Below, in pieces: positions 1-9,334 of a stretch of DNA of 64,000 nt (position 1 is its first letter; each line of letters opens with the position of its first letter). The DNA comes from CAWJPY01 sp963844865 (GTDB lineage: Bacteria; Acidobacteriota; Thermoanaerobaculia; Thermoanaerobaculales; Sulfomarinibacteraceae): assembly GCA_963844865.1 (NCBI GenBank), contig CAWJPY010000006.1, positions 186,001-250,000 of the forward strand, given 5' to 3'. A program made the translations under genes and the position numbers. A model generated the notes under the pieces. It saw only the letters and a program-made list of their open reading frames with translations. It did no database searches and was not told the DNA's origin.

Positions 1-982
1 ACCACCGGAGCGGTGACCGCAGTGGTCAGCCTGCACTCCAACACCTCGCCCAGACCCCTCCTGGAGGTTCCCTCCTCTTTTCCCAGGACAGCCTGACCTC
101 TCCGGCTGAGCTGTACACCGTCTCGGCGGCAGGCGCCGAGCCGGTCAGGATCACCCACCTCAACGACCGGCGGTTGGCGGAGCTGACGTTCGGCGAGTAC
201 GAGCAGTTCTCCTTCGTGGGCGCCCACGGTGACGAGGTCTTCGGCTATCTCATCCATCCGGTCGACTTCGATCCCAAGCGCAGCTACCCTCTGGCCTTCC
301 TCATCCACGGGGGCCCCAGGGCACCTTCGACGACCACTGGCACTACCGCTGGAACCCCGAGGTCTACGCCTGCCACGGCTACGCCACGGTGATGATCGAC
401 TTCCACGGCTCCACCGGCTACGGCCAGGCCTTCACCGACGCGATCCGCGGCGACTGGGGCGGCGCCCCCTACGACGACCTCATGAAGGGCCTCGACGACG
501 TGCTCCGCCGCCACAAGTGGATCGACCCCGCGCGCATGGCAGCCGCCGGCGCCAGCTTCGGCGGCTACATGATCAACTGGATCCAGGGGCACACGGATCG
601 CTTCGCGGCCCTGGTGTGCCACGACGGCAACCTGGACGAGACCATGGCCTACTTCGACACCGAGGAGCTGTGGTTCCCGGAGTGGGAGCACCTGGGCACG
701 CCGTGGACCAACCCGGAGGGCTACCGCTCTCAGTCCCCGGTCGCCTACGTGGAGCACTGGAAGACGCCGGAGCTGGTGGTCCACGGCGCCAAGGACTACC
801 GCGTCGTCCTCACCCAAGGTCTGGCCACGTTCACCGCCCTCCAGCGCCTGGGGATCCCGTCGCGGCTCCTGTACTACCCCGACGAGAGCCACTGGGTGCT
901 CAAGCCCGTGAACTCCCTGCAGTGGCATCACGTGGTGCTGGACTGGATGGACACCTGGACCGGGGGCGACCGGAGCCAGTGA
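1..982 (+). pseudogene. S9 prolyl oligopeptidase family peptidase, 5'-truncated by the window and frameshifted
   Basis: This is the C-terminal part of a serine peptidase of the prolyl oligopeptidase family (S9), which cleaves short peptides. The reading frame is open from base 3 (segment GGSLLFSQDSLTSPAEL, then GDEVFGYLIHPVDF and LIHGGP). The alpha/beta-hydrolase fold then continues in another frame from about base 320 to the stop at 980-982. The catalytic Ser lies in GASFGGY, the Asp in VVHGAKDYRV and the His in PDESHWVLK, so the whole triad is present. The frame break falls in the run gggggcccc near 305-317: adding one C restores HGGPQGTFDDHW. A one-base loss in a homopolymer could be a sequencing error or a real mutation. 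The gene start lies upstream of the window. Family assignment is firm; whether the gene works is open. Confidence 0.85.
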
Positions 983-1076
983 CGGGGATCGCCGGGGACC
1001 GCATCACCGGCACCGCCCACCGGGGGCGAGCTGTTATCATTGTTGTACCTCGGGATAGGTTTGCGAGGAGGTCGGG

Positions 1077-1640
1077 GTGATCATCACCTGCCCGCAGTGT
1101 CAGACCAAGTACCGGTACGATGAGGCGCGTTTCGGCGGCGCTCCCGTCAAGAAGGTGAAGTGTACGAGCTGCGGACACACCTTCGGCGTCGAGAACCCCT
1201 CGGTGGAGCTCACCGACTCCACCAACGTGGATCCACGCGCCAAGAAGGAGGCCGGCGTCACCTCCACCGACAAGATGCAGGTGGAGCCGGAGGTGCCGGA
1301 GCTGCCCCAGCTCGCACCACTGGCCAGGGACATGCGCTTCTCGTTGGCCGTGATCGCCGGCGCCCAGGCGGGCAGCGTCTTCCAGATCACCAAGCCCAGG
1401 ATCTTCCTCGGCCGGGGCTCGGCCATGGACGTCCAGCTCAAGGACTCCGAGGTGTCCCGCCGCCACGCCATGATCGAGCTGAGGGGCGAGGAGGCGACCC
1501 TGGTCGACCTGGGCGCCACCAACGGCACCTACGTGGTGGGCGAACGTATTCAACGCGCGGAGCTGATGAATCGATCCGAGTTCACCCTCGGCTCCACGAC
1601 CCTGATGCTCATCGTCACCCACACCGGCGAGACCGCGTAA
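1077..1640 (+). CDS. Zinc-ribbon (MJ0042-type) and FHA domain protein
   Basis: A 187-residue protein with an N-terminal zinc finger-like domain (CPQC at residues 5-8 and CTSC at about 29-32) typical of the MJ0042 family, a linker, and a C-terminal forkhead-associated domain (FLGRGSAMDVQL, SEVSRRHAMIE, DLGATNGTYV). FHA domains bind phosphothreonine peptides, so the protein probably reads Ser/Thr-kinase signalling in the cytoplasm. No transmembrane segment is visible. The GTG start is chosen because AGGAGG lies about seven bases upstream and the zinc finger begins at once. A TATCAT hexamer at 1035-1040 could be a -10 element, but no good -35 is seen. The gene stands 240 bp before the ABC exporter operon on the same strand. 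Partner and target are unknown. Confidence 0.85.
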   Translation: MIITCPQCQTKYRYDEARFGGAPVKKVKCTSCGHTFGVENPSVELTDSTNVDPRAKKEAGVTSTDKMQVEPEVPELPQLAPLARDMRFSLAVIAGAQAGSVFQITKPRIFLGRGSAMDVQLKDSEVSRRHAMIELRGEEATLVDLGATNGTYVVGERIQRAELMNRSEFTLGSTTLMLIVTHTGETA

Positions 1641-1770
1641 GCCTCGCGTCCGCGCCTGCGTCCGTGTCCGAAGCCGCGCTCGCGCCCGGGACATGGCGAA
1701 GGACCCGCAGAACTGGCCGCGGAGGTGCCATGATGGCCGCCCCGGAGTCCGCCGGGCCGTCGCGGGCAGC

Positions 1771-1799
1771 GTGACACTGGCACTCGATTTGCTTATCAT
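1771..1799 (+). promoter_or_regulatory. Predicted sigma-70-type promoter of the ABC exporter operon
   Basis: GTGACA (1771-1776) and TATCAT (1794-1799) are separated by exactly 17 bp. They match the -35 and -10 consensus at five of six positions each. The start codon of the ATPase gene lies 80 bp downstream, giving a leader of about 73 bases. Prediction from sequence only. Confidence 0.55.
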
Positions 1800-1879
1800 G
1801 TGCCGTTGAGGCGGGTCCTGCGCGACGCCTCGCAGTCTGGCGCCGGGGACCCGCTCCCCCCAACAGGGAGGTAGGTTCG

Positions 1880-2833
1880 ATGATCGAGGTGGAAGGACTG
1901 ACCAAGGTCTACGTGGACACGCCGGTGGTCGATGACATCTCCTTCTTCATCCCTGAAGGCCAGATCGTCGGCTTCCTCGGCCCCAACGGCGCCGGGAAGA
2001 CCACCGCCATGCGCATGATCACCGCGTTTCTGCCGCCCACCGGCGGCCGGGTGGTCGTGGCCGGGGTCGACCTGGACCAGGATCCCATCGGCCTGCGGCG
2101 CAACGTGGGCTACCTGCCCGAGAGCGTGCCCTTGTACCCGGAGATGCGGGTCGACGAGTACCTGCGCTTCCGGGCGGCGGTGGAGGAGGTGCCACGCTCT
2201 GAGGTGTCGGGGAAGCTCGACGAGGTCCTGGAGCGATGCATGCTCTCCGACGTTCGGCGCCAAGTGATCGGCACCCTGTCCAAGGGCTACCGGCAGCGTG
2301 TCGGCCTGGCCGGCGCCCTCATCCACGAACCCCAGGTCCTGATCCTGGACGAGCCCACCGTCGGGCTCGACCCCAATCAGATCATCAAGGTGCGCGAGCT
2401 CATCGCCGAGCTCGGCGCCGACCACACCGTGATCCTGTCCACCCACATCCTGCCCGAGGTGGAGCAGGTCTGCGAGCGGGTGTTCATCATCGATCGCGGC
2501 CGCATCGTGGCCGACGGCACCCCCGAGGCTCTGCGCACCGGCATGGTGGGCAACCCCACGGTGCGCGTCGAGCTGCGCTCAGGGAGCGACGCCGCCGGCG
2601 CCCTCGGATCGCTGCCCGGGGTGGCCACGGTGACGACCCAGGGCGACGGCTCGTACCTGGTGGAGCACCAGAGAGACGTGGATCCCCGCGAAGCGATCTT
2701 CCGGCTCGCGGTGGACAAGGGCTGGGTCCTCACCACCCTGGCCGCCGAGCAGGCCTCCCTGGAGGATGTCTTCGTGCGCCTGACAACGCGGGAGGTAGAC
2801 GCCGCTCCCGCTCTCGTCGAGGAGGAAGCCTGA
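1880..2833 (+). CDS. ABC transporter ATP-binding protein, GldA/ABC-2 type
   Basis: A 317-residue ABC ATPase that should power the membrane protein encoded next to it. Walker A is GPNGAGKTT (about residue 36), the signature region is LSKGYRQRVGLAGALIHEP, and Walker B is VLILDEPTVGLDP, followed by the H-loop STHI. The C-terminal 80 residues form the extra domain seen in ATPases of ABC-2 exporters. GGGAGGTAG lies seven bases before the ATG. The stop overlaps the start of the permease gene by one base, so the two are translationally coupled. Closest in type to GldA of gliding-motility exporters, but the same set occurs in many non-gliding bacteria and the substrate is unknown. Confidence 0.9.
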   Translation: MIEVEGLTKVYVDTPVVDDISFFIPEGQIVGFLGPNGAGKTTAMRMITAFLPPTGGRVVVAGVDLDQDPIGLRRNVGYLPESVPLYPEMRVDEYLRFRAAVEEVPRSEVSGKLDEVLERCMLSDVRRQVIGTLSKGYRQRVGLAGALIHEPQVLILDEPTVGLDPNQIIKVRELIAELGADHTVILSTHILPEVEQVCERVFIIDRGRIVADGTPEALRTGMVGNPTVRVELRSGSDAAGALGSLPGVATVTTQGDGSYLVEHQRDVDPREAIFRLAVDKGWVLTTLAAEQASLEDVFVRLTTREVDAAPALVEEEA

Positions 2834-3576
2834 TGAGAAAGACCCTGGCGATCGTGCGGCGCGAGCTGATCGCGTACTTCTCGTCACCCCTGGCCTACAT
2901 CGTGCTCACCGCGTTCCTGCTCATGCAGGGCTACATCTTCTACATCATCGTTTCCTACCTCAACAACCCGAACACCCAGGCCATGACGCCCCTGCGGCTG
3001 TTCTTCGGGGGGACGGTGTTCTTCTGGCTGTTCCTGCTCTTCGTCGTGCCGGTGATCACCATGCGCCTGATCGCCGAGGAACGCCGCTCGGGGAGCATCG
3101 AGGTGCTGCTCACCTCGCCGGTCTCGGAGGGCCAGGTAATCACCGGGAAGTTCCTGGCCGCCTTCATCTTCTACCTGGTGCTGTGGGCGCCAACGCTCAT
3201 CTACGTGCTCATCCTCAAGCAGCACTCCGCCATCGATCTGGGGCCGGTGGCCGCCGGCTACCTCGGCGTGGCCCTCATCGGCTTCCTCTTCCTCGGGGTC
3301 GGCACCTTCGCCTCCACCCTCACCAACAACCAGCTGGTCGCCGCGATCCTGGCCTTCGCGGCCATGATCGTCCTCTTCTCCATCGGGCTCGTGGAGCAGC
3401 TCGTGGTGTCCTCCTCGGCGATCCGCGACGCCCTCATCCAGATGAACCTGTGGACCCACATGGACGACTACGCCAAGGGCATCGTCGACAGCCGGCACGT
3501 GGTGTACGAGCTGTCGGTGGGGCTGCTGTTCCTCTTCTTGGCCAGCAAGTCCCTCGAGGTCAAGAAGTGGAGGTGA
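2833..3576 (+). CDS. ABC-2 type permease, GldF-like
   Basis: A 247-residue integral membrane protein with about six hydrophobic segments: near residues 15-40, 55-80, 105-130, 140-165, 175-200 and 222-242. It begins with the RRELxxYFSSPxAY motif common in GldF/NosY-type permeases and has the cytoplasmic MRLIAEERRSGSIE segment where ABC-2 permeases contact their ATPase. It overlaps the ATPase gene by one base (TGATG) and lies four bases before the GldG-like gene, so the three form one operon. It should be the membrane pore of the exporter. Substrate not predictable from the sequence. Confidence 0.88.
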   Translation: MRKTLAIVRRELIAYFSSPLAYIVLTAFLLMQGYIFYIIVSYLNNPNTQAMTPLRLFFGGTVFFWLFLLFVVPVITMRLIAEERRSGSIEVLLTSPVSEGQVITGKFLAAFIFYLVLWAPTLIYVLILKQHSAIDLGPVAAGYLGVALIGFLFLGVGTFASTLTNNQLVAAILAFAAMIVLFSIGLVEQLVVSSSAIRDALIQMNLWTHMDDYAKGIVDSRHVVYELSVGLLFLFLASKSLEVKKWR

Positions 3577-3580
3577 CGGG

Positions 3581-5104
3581 ATGAAGCGAAACACGATCCG
3601 CTACTGGCTGTCCGGAACCCTCGGCATCGTGCTCGCCGTGGCCCTGGTGATCATGGTCAACTGGCTGGGCGCGCGGCACTACGTCTCCGGAGACTGGACC
3701 TCCTCCAACGTCTACTCGGTGTCCGCCAAGACCCAGAACATCCTGTCGGAGCTCTCCGAGCCGATCCGGGTGGTGGTCTTCATGACGCCGGCCAGCCCCC
3801 TGTACGACCAGGTGCACGAGCTGCTCAACCGCTATGCGGCGGCGAGCGACAAGATCACGGTGGAGTACATCGATCCCGACAAGGAACCACTGAAGACGCG
3901 CCAGCTCGCCCAGCAGTTCGGCATCTCGGCCGCCGACACCGTGGTCTTCTCCGCCGGTGACCGCACCAAGTACGTGACCGCCGACCAGATGGCCGACTAC
4001 GACTATGCCGGCATGCAGTACGGCCAGTCGCCGAGCCTGAAGAGCTTCAAGGGCGAGGAGGAGTTCACGGCCGCCATCCTGTCCCTGGTGGCGCCCGGCG
4101 TGCCCAAGGTGTACTTCGTGACCGGGCACGGCGAGCCCAAGCTCGCCGCCGCCGCGGCGCCGGGCGGGGGCAACGCCTCGGAGCGCAGCCTGGCGACGCT
4201 GAAAGAGGTCCTCAAGCGCGACAACATCGACGCCGAGGAGACCACGCTGCTGGGCGGCAAGGTCCCCGACGACGCCGACGTCCTCGCCATCATCGGTCCC
4301 ACCCAGCCCTACACCGAGACCGAGGTGAAGGTGCTCAAGGACTACCTCGACGGCGGCGGTCGCCTCCTGGTGGCCCTCGATCCTCTCATCCAGCCGGACG
4401 GGACCATGCGTTCCACCCGCCTGGAGGGGCTCCTCTCGGAGTACGGGATCAGCGTCGGCAACGACCTGGTGGTGGACCCGTCGCGCCGCCTGCCGTTCTA
4501 CGATCTGTCGGCGGTCTACCTCACCGACTTCCCCGCGGGTCCCCTGTCACAAGGTCTCGAGGGTTCGGCGGCCCTGTTCGTGGTCGCCCGCTCCGTGGCC
4601 CCTGCCAGCGGCGGCCAGGCCAAGGCCGTCGTGGACACCTCGGATGAGGGCTGGGGCGAGACCAACCTCAAGCAGCTCCTGACGGGGCAGCCGGTGGCGA
4701 AGGACGCCGCCGACGTCGCCGGGCCCGTCGCGGTGGGCGTGACCGTGGAGGGCTCCACCAAGCCTGCAGACACCGACACCACACAGGCCGACGGAGACAA
4801 CGGGAAGCTGGCCGCGGCCGATGATGCGACCCCTCCGTCCTACCGCATCGCGGCCTTCGGCGACTCCGACTTCCTGTCCGACTTCGAGATCTCCAACGCC
4901 GGCAACCTGACCCTGGCCAACAACGCCTTCAGCTGGTTGGCGGCCCGTCAGGCCACCCTCGGCATCGCGGCGCGGCCGGTGGAGCAGGTGAACCTGTTCC
5001 TGTCGCAGCAGCAGATGCGCACCATCCTGCTCATCACGCTGCTCGGGATGCCGGGCGCCGCGATCGTGCTCGGGGTGCTGGTGTGGCGGAGGCGGCGGCA
5101 CTAG
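3581..5104 (+). CDS. GldG-like auxiliary protein of ABC-2 exporter
   Basis: A 507-residue protein of the ABC-transporter auxiliary family (GldG type). One transmembrane helix lies at residues 12-30 (LGIVLAVALVIMVNWLGA) and a second at the extreme C-terminus (MRTILLITLLGMPGAAIVLG), followed by an arginine-rich tail. The long middle part is probably extracytoplasmic and has the family signature of an N-terminal segment reading YSVSAKTQNILSELSEPI. A low-complexity Thr/Asp-rich stretch (about residues 390-415) interrupts the domain. The gene follows the permease by four bases with a GAGGTGACGGG leader. In this family the protein works with the ATPase and permease; its exact task is not known. Confidence 0.85.
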   Translation: MKRNTIRYWLSGTLGIVLAVALVIMVNWLGARHYVSGDWTSSNVYSVSAKTQNILSELSEPIRVVVFMTPASPLYDQVHELLNRYAAASDKITVEYIDPDKEPLKTRQLAQQFGISAADTVVFSAGDRTKYVTADQMADYDYAGMQYGQSPSLKSFKGEEEFTAAILSLVAPGVPKVYFVTGHGEPKLAAAAAPGGGNASERSLATLKEVLKRDNIDAEETTLLGGKVPDDADVLAIIGPTQPYTETEVKVLKDYLDGGGRLLVALDPLIQPDGTMRSTRLEGLLSEYGISVGNDLVVDPSRRLPFYDLSAVYLTDFPAGPLSQGLEGSAALFVVARSVAPASGGQAKAVVDTSDEGWGETNLKQLLTGQPVAKDAADVAGPVAVGVTVEGSTKPADTDTTQADGDNGKLAAADDATPPSYRIAAFGDSDFLSDFEISNAGNLTLANNAFSWLAARQATLGIAARPVEQVNLFLSQQQMRTILLITLLGMPGAAIVLGVLVWRRRRH

Positions 5105-5106
5105 CT

Positions 5107-5223
5107 TGGAATTGAGAATTCTTGATTAAGAATTACGAGCTTAGAATTCAAAATTGAGAATTACCAACCCCTCCCCAACCCTGACCGCCTGCCACCGGCT
5201 AGGCAGGCACGGAGTCTGGTCAG
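5107..5223. repeat. AT-rich intercistronic repeat followed by a hairpin
   Basis: The first 58 bp (5107-5164) are AT-rich, in sharp contrast to the surroundings, and consist of degenerate copies of AATTGAGAATT/AATTAAGAATT. The next part is an interrupted hairpin: CTGACC (5181-5186) and GCCTGCC (5187-5193) pair with GGCAGGC (5202-5208) and GGTCAG (5218-5223), leaving a nine-base bulge. The element separates two genes that are normally adjacent. A similar AT-rich block occurs at 23461-23570. Confidence 0.7.
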
Positions 5224-5254
5224 TGAGAGTCGGAACGTCCGGGAGGCGTCAAGC

Positions 5255-6661
5255 ATGAAACCGAGGAACCTCGTCGTCCTGACCGTTGTCGTGGCGGTGT
5301 TCGCGGCCTTCATCCTCTTCTACGAGCGCCACCAACCCACCACCGAGGAGGCGCGGCAGCGCGCCGACAAGGTCTTCCCCGATCTCGAGCGCGACCAGGT
5401 CCAGACGCTGGCGATCCACAACTCCCACGGCGACTTCACCCTCGTCAAGAAGGACGGAGCGTGGCGGCTGACCTCGCCCATCGACTTCCCTGCCGACAGC
5501 TCCGCTGTGAGCTCCCTGCTGGGCTCGCTCACCTCGCTCAAGCAGGAGCGCCGCCTGCAGCCGTCCGAGGTCGAGGCCGGCGCCTACGGCCTGGACTCGC
5601 CTCCCCTGAAGGTCACGGCCACCACCCAGAAGGGCGCCTCCTACGAGCTGGCGGTGGGCGAGGAGACGCCTCTCGGCTCCAAGCGCGCCGTGCGTCGGGA
5701 CGACAACAAGGACATCCTGCTCTGTGCCGGCTGGTTCGTGAAGGACATCGACAAGCCCCTGGACGACTGGCGCTCCCGCAGCGTCCTCGACGTGAGCGCC
5801 GACCAGGTCGCCTCGCTGCAGGTCACGAGCGGCTCAGACCACGTGCAGGTGGCCAAGGAGGGCGAGCTGTGGAAGCTCCTGGAGCCGGTCAAAGACCTCG
5901 CCGACCGTGACCAGGTCCGCGGTGTGATCAACGACCTCGACAGCCTCCGGGTGGAGGAGTTCGTCGACGGACAGCAGGCGCAGCCCGGTGCCCTGGGCCT
6001 GGATGCGCCTACCTACCGCGTGACCGTCATCCGCGACGAGGGCCAGGCCCCCATTGAGCTGGACTTCGGGACGACACGGCAGAAGGACGGGACGACCCAG
6101 ATCGCCTGCCGGCGCTCCGGCGACGAGGTGCTCTGGGTGAAGGACGACATCAGCACCCGTCTGGCCAAGGCGCCGGTCCGCTGGCGCTCCCCCAAGGTCT
6201 TCCCCTTCGACACGTGGAACGTGGACAAGCTGAGCCTCGGCGACGGCGAGAACACGGCCTCCGTCACGCGCGCTGAGGGGCTGTGGAAGACCTCCGCGGG
6301 CGGTGAGGTCGACGGCAGCGCGGTCCAGCAGCGCTTGAGCTCCCTGGCCGGTCTCGAGGCGAAGGAGTTCGACCTGCTGCAGCCGGCCACGGCCAAGATG
6401 GGCCAGGCCACGGTGGAGCTGCGCGCTCCGGGCGCCGACGCTTCCGCCGAGCCGACCACCGTCACCTACACCTTCTATCGGCCCCTGACACAGGGCGGGG
6501 ACGCCATGGTGACGGTGAGCGCGCGCTCCACGGTCATGAGCGTGGACGCCGCTGCGGCGGAGAAGATCCTCGCCGATCCCGGCGCCCTGAGCGCGCCACA
6601 GCCGGAGCCCACCACAACGCCCGGTGAGCAAGGATCATCCGAGGCTCACCCGCAGGATTGA
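5255..6661 (+). CDS. DUF4340 domain-containing protein
   Basis: A 468-residue protein with one N-terminal transmembrane helix (residues 4-22, LVVLTVVVAVFAAFILFYE) and a large extracytoplasmic region made of repeated beta-rich units (for example LTSPIDFPADSSAVSSLLGSL and WKLLEPVKDLADRDQVRGVI), as in the DUF4340 family. Proteins of this family are usually encoded right after a GldG-like gene and are thought to assist the same exporter. Here the repeat at 5107-5223 lies between them. The C-terminal tail is Pro/Thr/Glu-rich. The ATG has no strong ribosome-binding site (GGGAGGCG lies 12 bases upstream). Molecular function unknown. Confidence 0.85.
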   Translation: MKPRNLVVLTVVVAVFAAFILFYERHQPTTEEARQRADKVFPDLERDQVQTLAIHNSHGDFTLVKKDGAWRLTSPIDFPADSSAVSSLLGSLTSLKQERRLQPSEVEAGAYGLDSPPLKVTATTQKGASYELAVGEETPLGSKRAVRRDDNKDILLCAGWFVKDIDKPLDDWRSRSVLDVSADQVASLQVTSGSDHVQVAKEGELWKLLEPVKDLADRDQVRGVINDLDSLRVEEFVDGQQAQPGALGLDAPTYRVTVIRDEGQAPIELDFGTTRQKDGTTQIACRRSGDEVLWVKDDISTRLAKAPVRWRSPKVFPFDTWNVDKLSLGDGENTASVTRAEGLWKTSAGGEVDGSAVQQRLSSLAGLEAKEFDLLQPATAKMGQATVELRAPGADASAEPTTVTYTFYRPLTQGGDAMVTVSARSTVMSVDAAAAEKILADPGALSAPQPEPTTTPGEQGSSEAHPQD

Positions 6662-6752
6662 CGTGACGCCTCCCGTCTCCAGACACCTGCGTTACAATCG
6701 TGGCGCGGCGCGCTCGCAGCCGGGCGCGGCAGGAGCGGAGGGAGACGACGAC

Positions 6753-9059
6753 GTGGCGGCCGCTCCCGACTGGCGTCAACAGTTCAACGACCTCCAGCGC
6801 AGGCGGCCTGAGCTCGCGGAGCGGGTCTGTCGGCGGCTCTTGGTTGAAATGCAGCACCTCGGGCTCCTGGACTTCGAGGAGCTGGACAACGAACTTGCCG
6901 TGGGGCTGCGCTTGGTCGGCCCCCGCGGGGACGTGGATCCCAACCGCCCCAAGCCCACCCTGCCGTCGGACTCGCAGTTCGCTCTCTACGACCTCGCCCT
7001 GAAGCACGCCGAGGAGCACCTGCCACCTGAGCAGATCACCGCCACCATCCTGCTGGTCGAGAAGCGGCAGCTCGCCCACGAGGTCTCCCGCCTGGCCGAG
7101 GACACCGACACGCCGCTACCCCTCCTCAGAGCCAAGGTGCGTGAGTTCCTGGAGTTCGCCCCCGGCGAGGCGGCGGCCCCGCCCGAGGACGTGATCGGCA
7201 CCCGGGCGGCCCTGGTGCGCCGCCTCCTCACCGACCAGCTCGACTTCATCTCGGTGGCGAAGCAGTTCATCAGGGTGCGTGAGTTCCGGCAGGTGCTGGA
7301 CCGGATCATTCCCACCGACGGCAACCAGGGACGCCTGGGCGGCAAGGCGGCCGGGCTGATCCTGGCCCAGGCGATGCTCGACCAGGCCAAGCGTCAGGGG
7401 CGGTACGACGGTGACTTCAGAGTGCCGAGGTCGTACTTCCTCCCCTCCAACGGCACCATCGAGTTCATCGAGTACAACGGCTTCGAGGAGCTCATCAACG
7501 TCAAGTACAAGCCCATCGAAGAGGTCCGAGAGGAGTACCCGCTGGTGGAGCGCCTGTTCAAGAGCGGCGCGTTCCCACCGGTGATTCACGCCGGTCTGGA
7601 GGCGATGCTCGAGGAGATCGGTGAGGCGCCACTGGTGGTGCGGTCCTCGAGCCTCCTGGAGGACCGCATCGGTCACGCCTTCTCGGGCAAGTACAAGAGC
7701 CTCTTCATCCCCAATCGGGGCCCTCTCGAGCAGCGGCTGACAGAGCTCGAGGACGCGATCTCCGAGGTCTACGCCTCGGTCTTCCACCCCGACCCCATCG
7801 AGTACCGGCGAGAGCGCAACCTCATCGACTTCCAGGAGCAGATGGGCATCCTCATCCAGGAGGTGGTCGGCCGCGTGGTTGGCGACATGATGTTCCCGGT
7901 CTTCGCGGGGGTCGCCTTCTCCCTGTGCGAGGTCAGGTGGTCACCCCGCATCCGCCGCACCGACGGCATGGCCCGCCTGGTGCTCGGCCTCGGCACCCGG
8001 GCGGTGGACCGGACGGTCTCCGACTACCCGGTGCTGGTGGCCCTCGAGCAGCCAACGCTCAAGGCGGTGCAGCGTCCCAACGAGATCTACCGGTACTCGC
8101 AGCAGGAGGTGGACGTGGTGGACCTCAGGGAAGGCCACTTCCAGAGCGTCCCCCTGCGCGAGGTTCTGCAGCGCGCCGGCCGTCGCGGCCTGCCGCGGAT
8201 GCACCGCATCTTCTCCATCTATCGCGACAATCAGATCCTACCAATGGTCGGCATCATGGCCCAGGTCGCCACCGACGAGCTGGTCGTGACCTTCGACGGG
8301 CTCACGGACTCCCCGTTCCCCCGGGACCTCAAGGCGATGCTGGACATCCTCCAGGACGGCCTCGGCGAGCCGGTGGACGTCGAGTTCGCGCACGACGGAG
8401 AGCACCTGTACATGCTCCAGTGCCGCAGCCTCGCCCAGAGCAAGTCCGCGGCCCGGGTTCCCGTCCCTTGGCAGATTCCCCAGGACCACCGCATCTTCTC
8501 GGCCAATCGTTACGTCCAGACGGCCCAGGTCCACAACCTCCAGTACGTGGTCTTGGTGGACCCCAGGGACTACGAGCAGCTCACCTCTCGGGAACACATG
8601 TTGCGGGTGGCCAGAGCCGTCGGCGCCGTCAACCGAGCCCTCCCGAGCCGCTCGTTCCTGCTCATGGGACCGGGTCGTTGGGGGAGTCGGGGCGACATCC
8701 GCCTGGGCGTGCCGGTCACCTACTCCGACATCTGTCACACGGCCATGCTGGTGGAGATCGCACGCAAGAAAGGCGCCTATCTTCCCGAGGTCTCCTTCGG
8801 CACCCACTTCTTCAATGACCTGGTGGAGTCCGAGATCGCCTATCTGCCCCTCTATCCCGACGAGCCCGGCGTGGTGTGGAACGAGGAGTTTCTGCGGGGA
8901 TCGCACAACGTCTTGGAGCAGGTCGCGCCGGAGTTCCGCGACCTCGCCGCTGCGGTCCGCGTCGTCGCGGTACCGGAGGCCGGCGACGGCCTCCTCCTCC
9001 ACGTCGTCATGGATGGCGAAGAGGACAGGGCCCTCGCCTATCTCGGGCCGCCCACGTAG
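6753..9059 (+). CDS. PEP/pyruvate-binding domain protein (PEP-synthase N-terminal-like)
   Basis: A 768-residue cytoplasmic protein whose middle part matches the ATP-grasp domain at the N-terminus of phosphoenolpyruvate synthase and pyruvate phosphate dikinase: LGGKAAGLILA, VPRSYFLPSNG, VVRSSSLLEDRIGHAFSGKY, FAGVAFS. The swivelling phosphohistidine domain and the PEP-binding barrel of those enzymes are absent. Instead there is a C-terminal region with MGPGRWGSRGDIRLGVPV. It is therefore an ATP-binding relative, perhaps a phosphotransferase, not a PEP synthase. The GTG at 6753 is preferred over an in-frame ATG at 6624 because GGAG lies eight bases before it and the earlier start would overlap the DUF4340 gene. 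TTACAAT at 6692-6698 may be a -10 element, but it lacks a -35. Confidence 0.8.
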   Translation: MAAAPDWRQQFNDLQRRRPELAERVCRRLLVEMQHLGLLDFEELDNELAVGLRLVGPRGDVDPNRPKPTLPSDSQFALYDLALKHAEEHLPPEQITATILLVEKRQLAHEVSRLAEDTDTPLPLLRAKVREFLEFAPGEAAAPPEDVIGTRAALVRRLLTDQLDFISVAKQFIRVREFRQVLDRIIPTDGNQGRLGGKAAGLILAQAMLDQAKRQGRYDGDFRVPRSYFLPSNGTIEFIEYNGFEELINVKYKPIEEVREEYPLVERLFKSGAFPPVIHAGLEAMLEEIGEAPLVVRSSSLLEDRIGHAFSGKYKSLFIPNRGPLEQRLTELEDAISEVYASVFHPDPIEYRRERNLIDFQEQMGILIQEVVGRVVGDMMFPVFAGVAFSLCEVRWSPRIRRTDGMARLVLGLGTRAVDRTVSDYPVLVALEQPTLKAVQRPNEIYRYSQQEVDVVDLREGHFQSVPLREVLQRAGRRGLPRMHRIFSIYRDNQILPMVGIMAQVATDELVVTFDGLTDSPFPRDLKAMLDILQDGLGEPVDVEFAHDGEHLYMLQCRSLAQSKSAARVPVPWQIPQDHRIFSANRYVQTAQVHNLQYVVLVDPRDYEQLTSREHMLRVARAVGAVNRALPSRSFLLMGPGRWGSRGDIRLGVPVTYSDICHTAMLVEIARKKGAYLPEVSFGTHFFNDLVESEIAYLPLYPDEPGVVWNEEFLRGSHNVLEQVAPEFRDLAAAVRVVAVPEAGDGLLLHVVMDGEEDRALAYLGPPT

Positions 9060-9071
9060 CTGACGGACAGC

Positions 9072-9097
9072 GGCTGCGATCGGCGGCTGCGATCGGC
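9072..9097. repeat. Tandem 13-bp repeat, two copies
   Basis: GGCTGCGATCGGC occurs twice head to tail (9072-9084 and 9085-9097), 12 bp after a stop codon. Nearly the same unit (GACTGCGATCGGC) is doubled at 59284-59309, also just after a gene and also ahead of a four-helix-bundle gene remnant. Confidence 0.8.
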
Positions 9098-9098
9098 G

Positions 9099-9170
9099 GC
9101 ACAGACCGCGCTCGACGACTTCGACCGCGTGCGGGCGATGACGTGGCGCCTCCTCAACCCGAAGGCCTGA
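9099..9170 (+). pseudogene. C-terminal remnant of a four-helix-bundle (23S IVP-like) gene
   Basis: The frame 9099-9170 encodes 23 residues ending VRAMTWRLLNPKA plus a stop. It aligns without gaps to the end of the intact gene at 12127-12480 (TALESFDEVRAMTWRLLNP). Nothing upstream matches the rest of that gene, so only its tail is left. The following GC-rich tail to about 9300 (GTCCAGAGACGCGCCGGG, then CTGCCGCGGTCGC) resembles the tail after the third remnant at 59554-59604. Confidence 0.75.
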
Positions 9171-9334
9171 CGATCCTCAGGTCCAGAGACGCGCCGGGGG
9201 CGCTGAACGCCGACGCGGACCGCTGCCCACTGCCGCGGTCGCTGTTCGCGGTCGCCGTCTCTGATCGCAGTCGCTGGCGGCTGTCGCCGGGACTGCCGCT
9301 GCTCCGGACGCGGGAACGCATCGGTGAGATGGGC
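9171..9334. repeat. GC-rich quasi-repeat tail of the four-helix-bundle element
   Basis: This stretch is built of irregular CGCTG, GCCG and GATCGC units and contains no gene. The 19 bases from 9180 (GTCCAGAGACGCGCCGGGG) recur after the remnant at 59604, and both copies run on into CTGCCGCGGTCGC. The tail after the intact gene at 12127 has the same composition in the opposite orientation. Confidence 0.6.

Noticed and set aside
1880..6661. Gliding-motility operon
   Set aside because: The GldA/F/G-like set and DUF4340 protein occur widely in non-gliding bacteria, and no other gld or spr gene is in the window.
6624..6752. Longer N-terminus for the PEP-binding protein from ATG 6624
   Set aside because: It would overlap the DUF4340 gene, has no ribosome-binding site and encodes an unlikely basic stretch; GTG 6753 has GGAG at proper distance.
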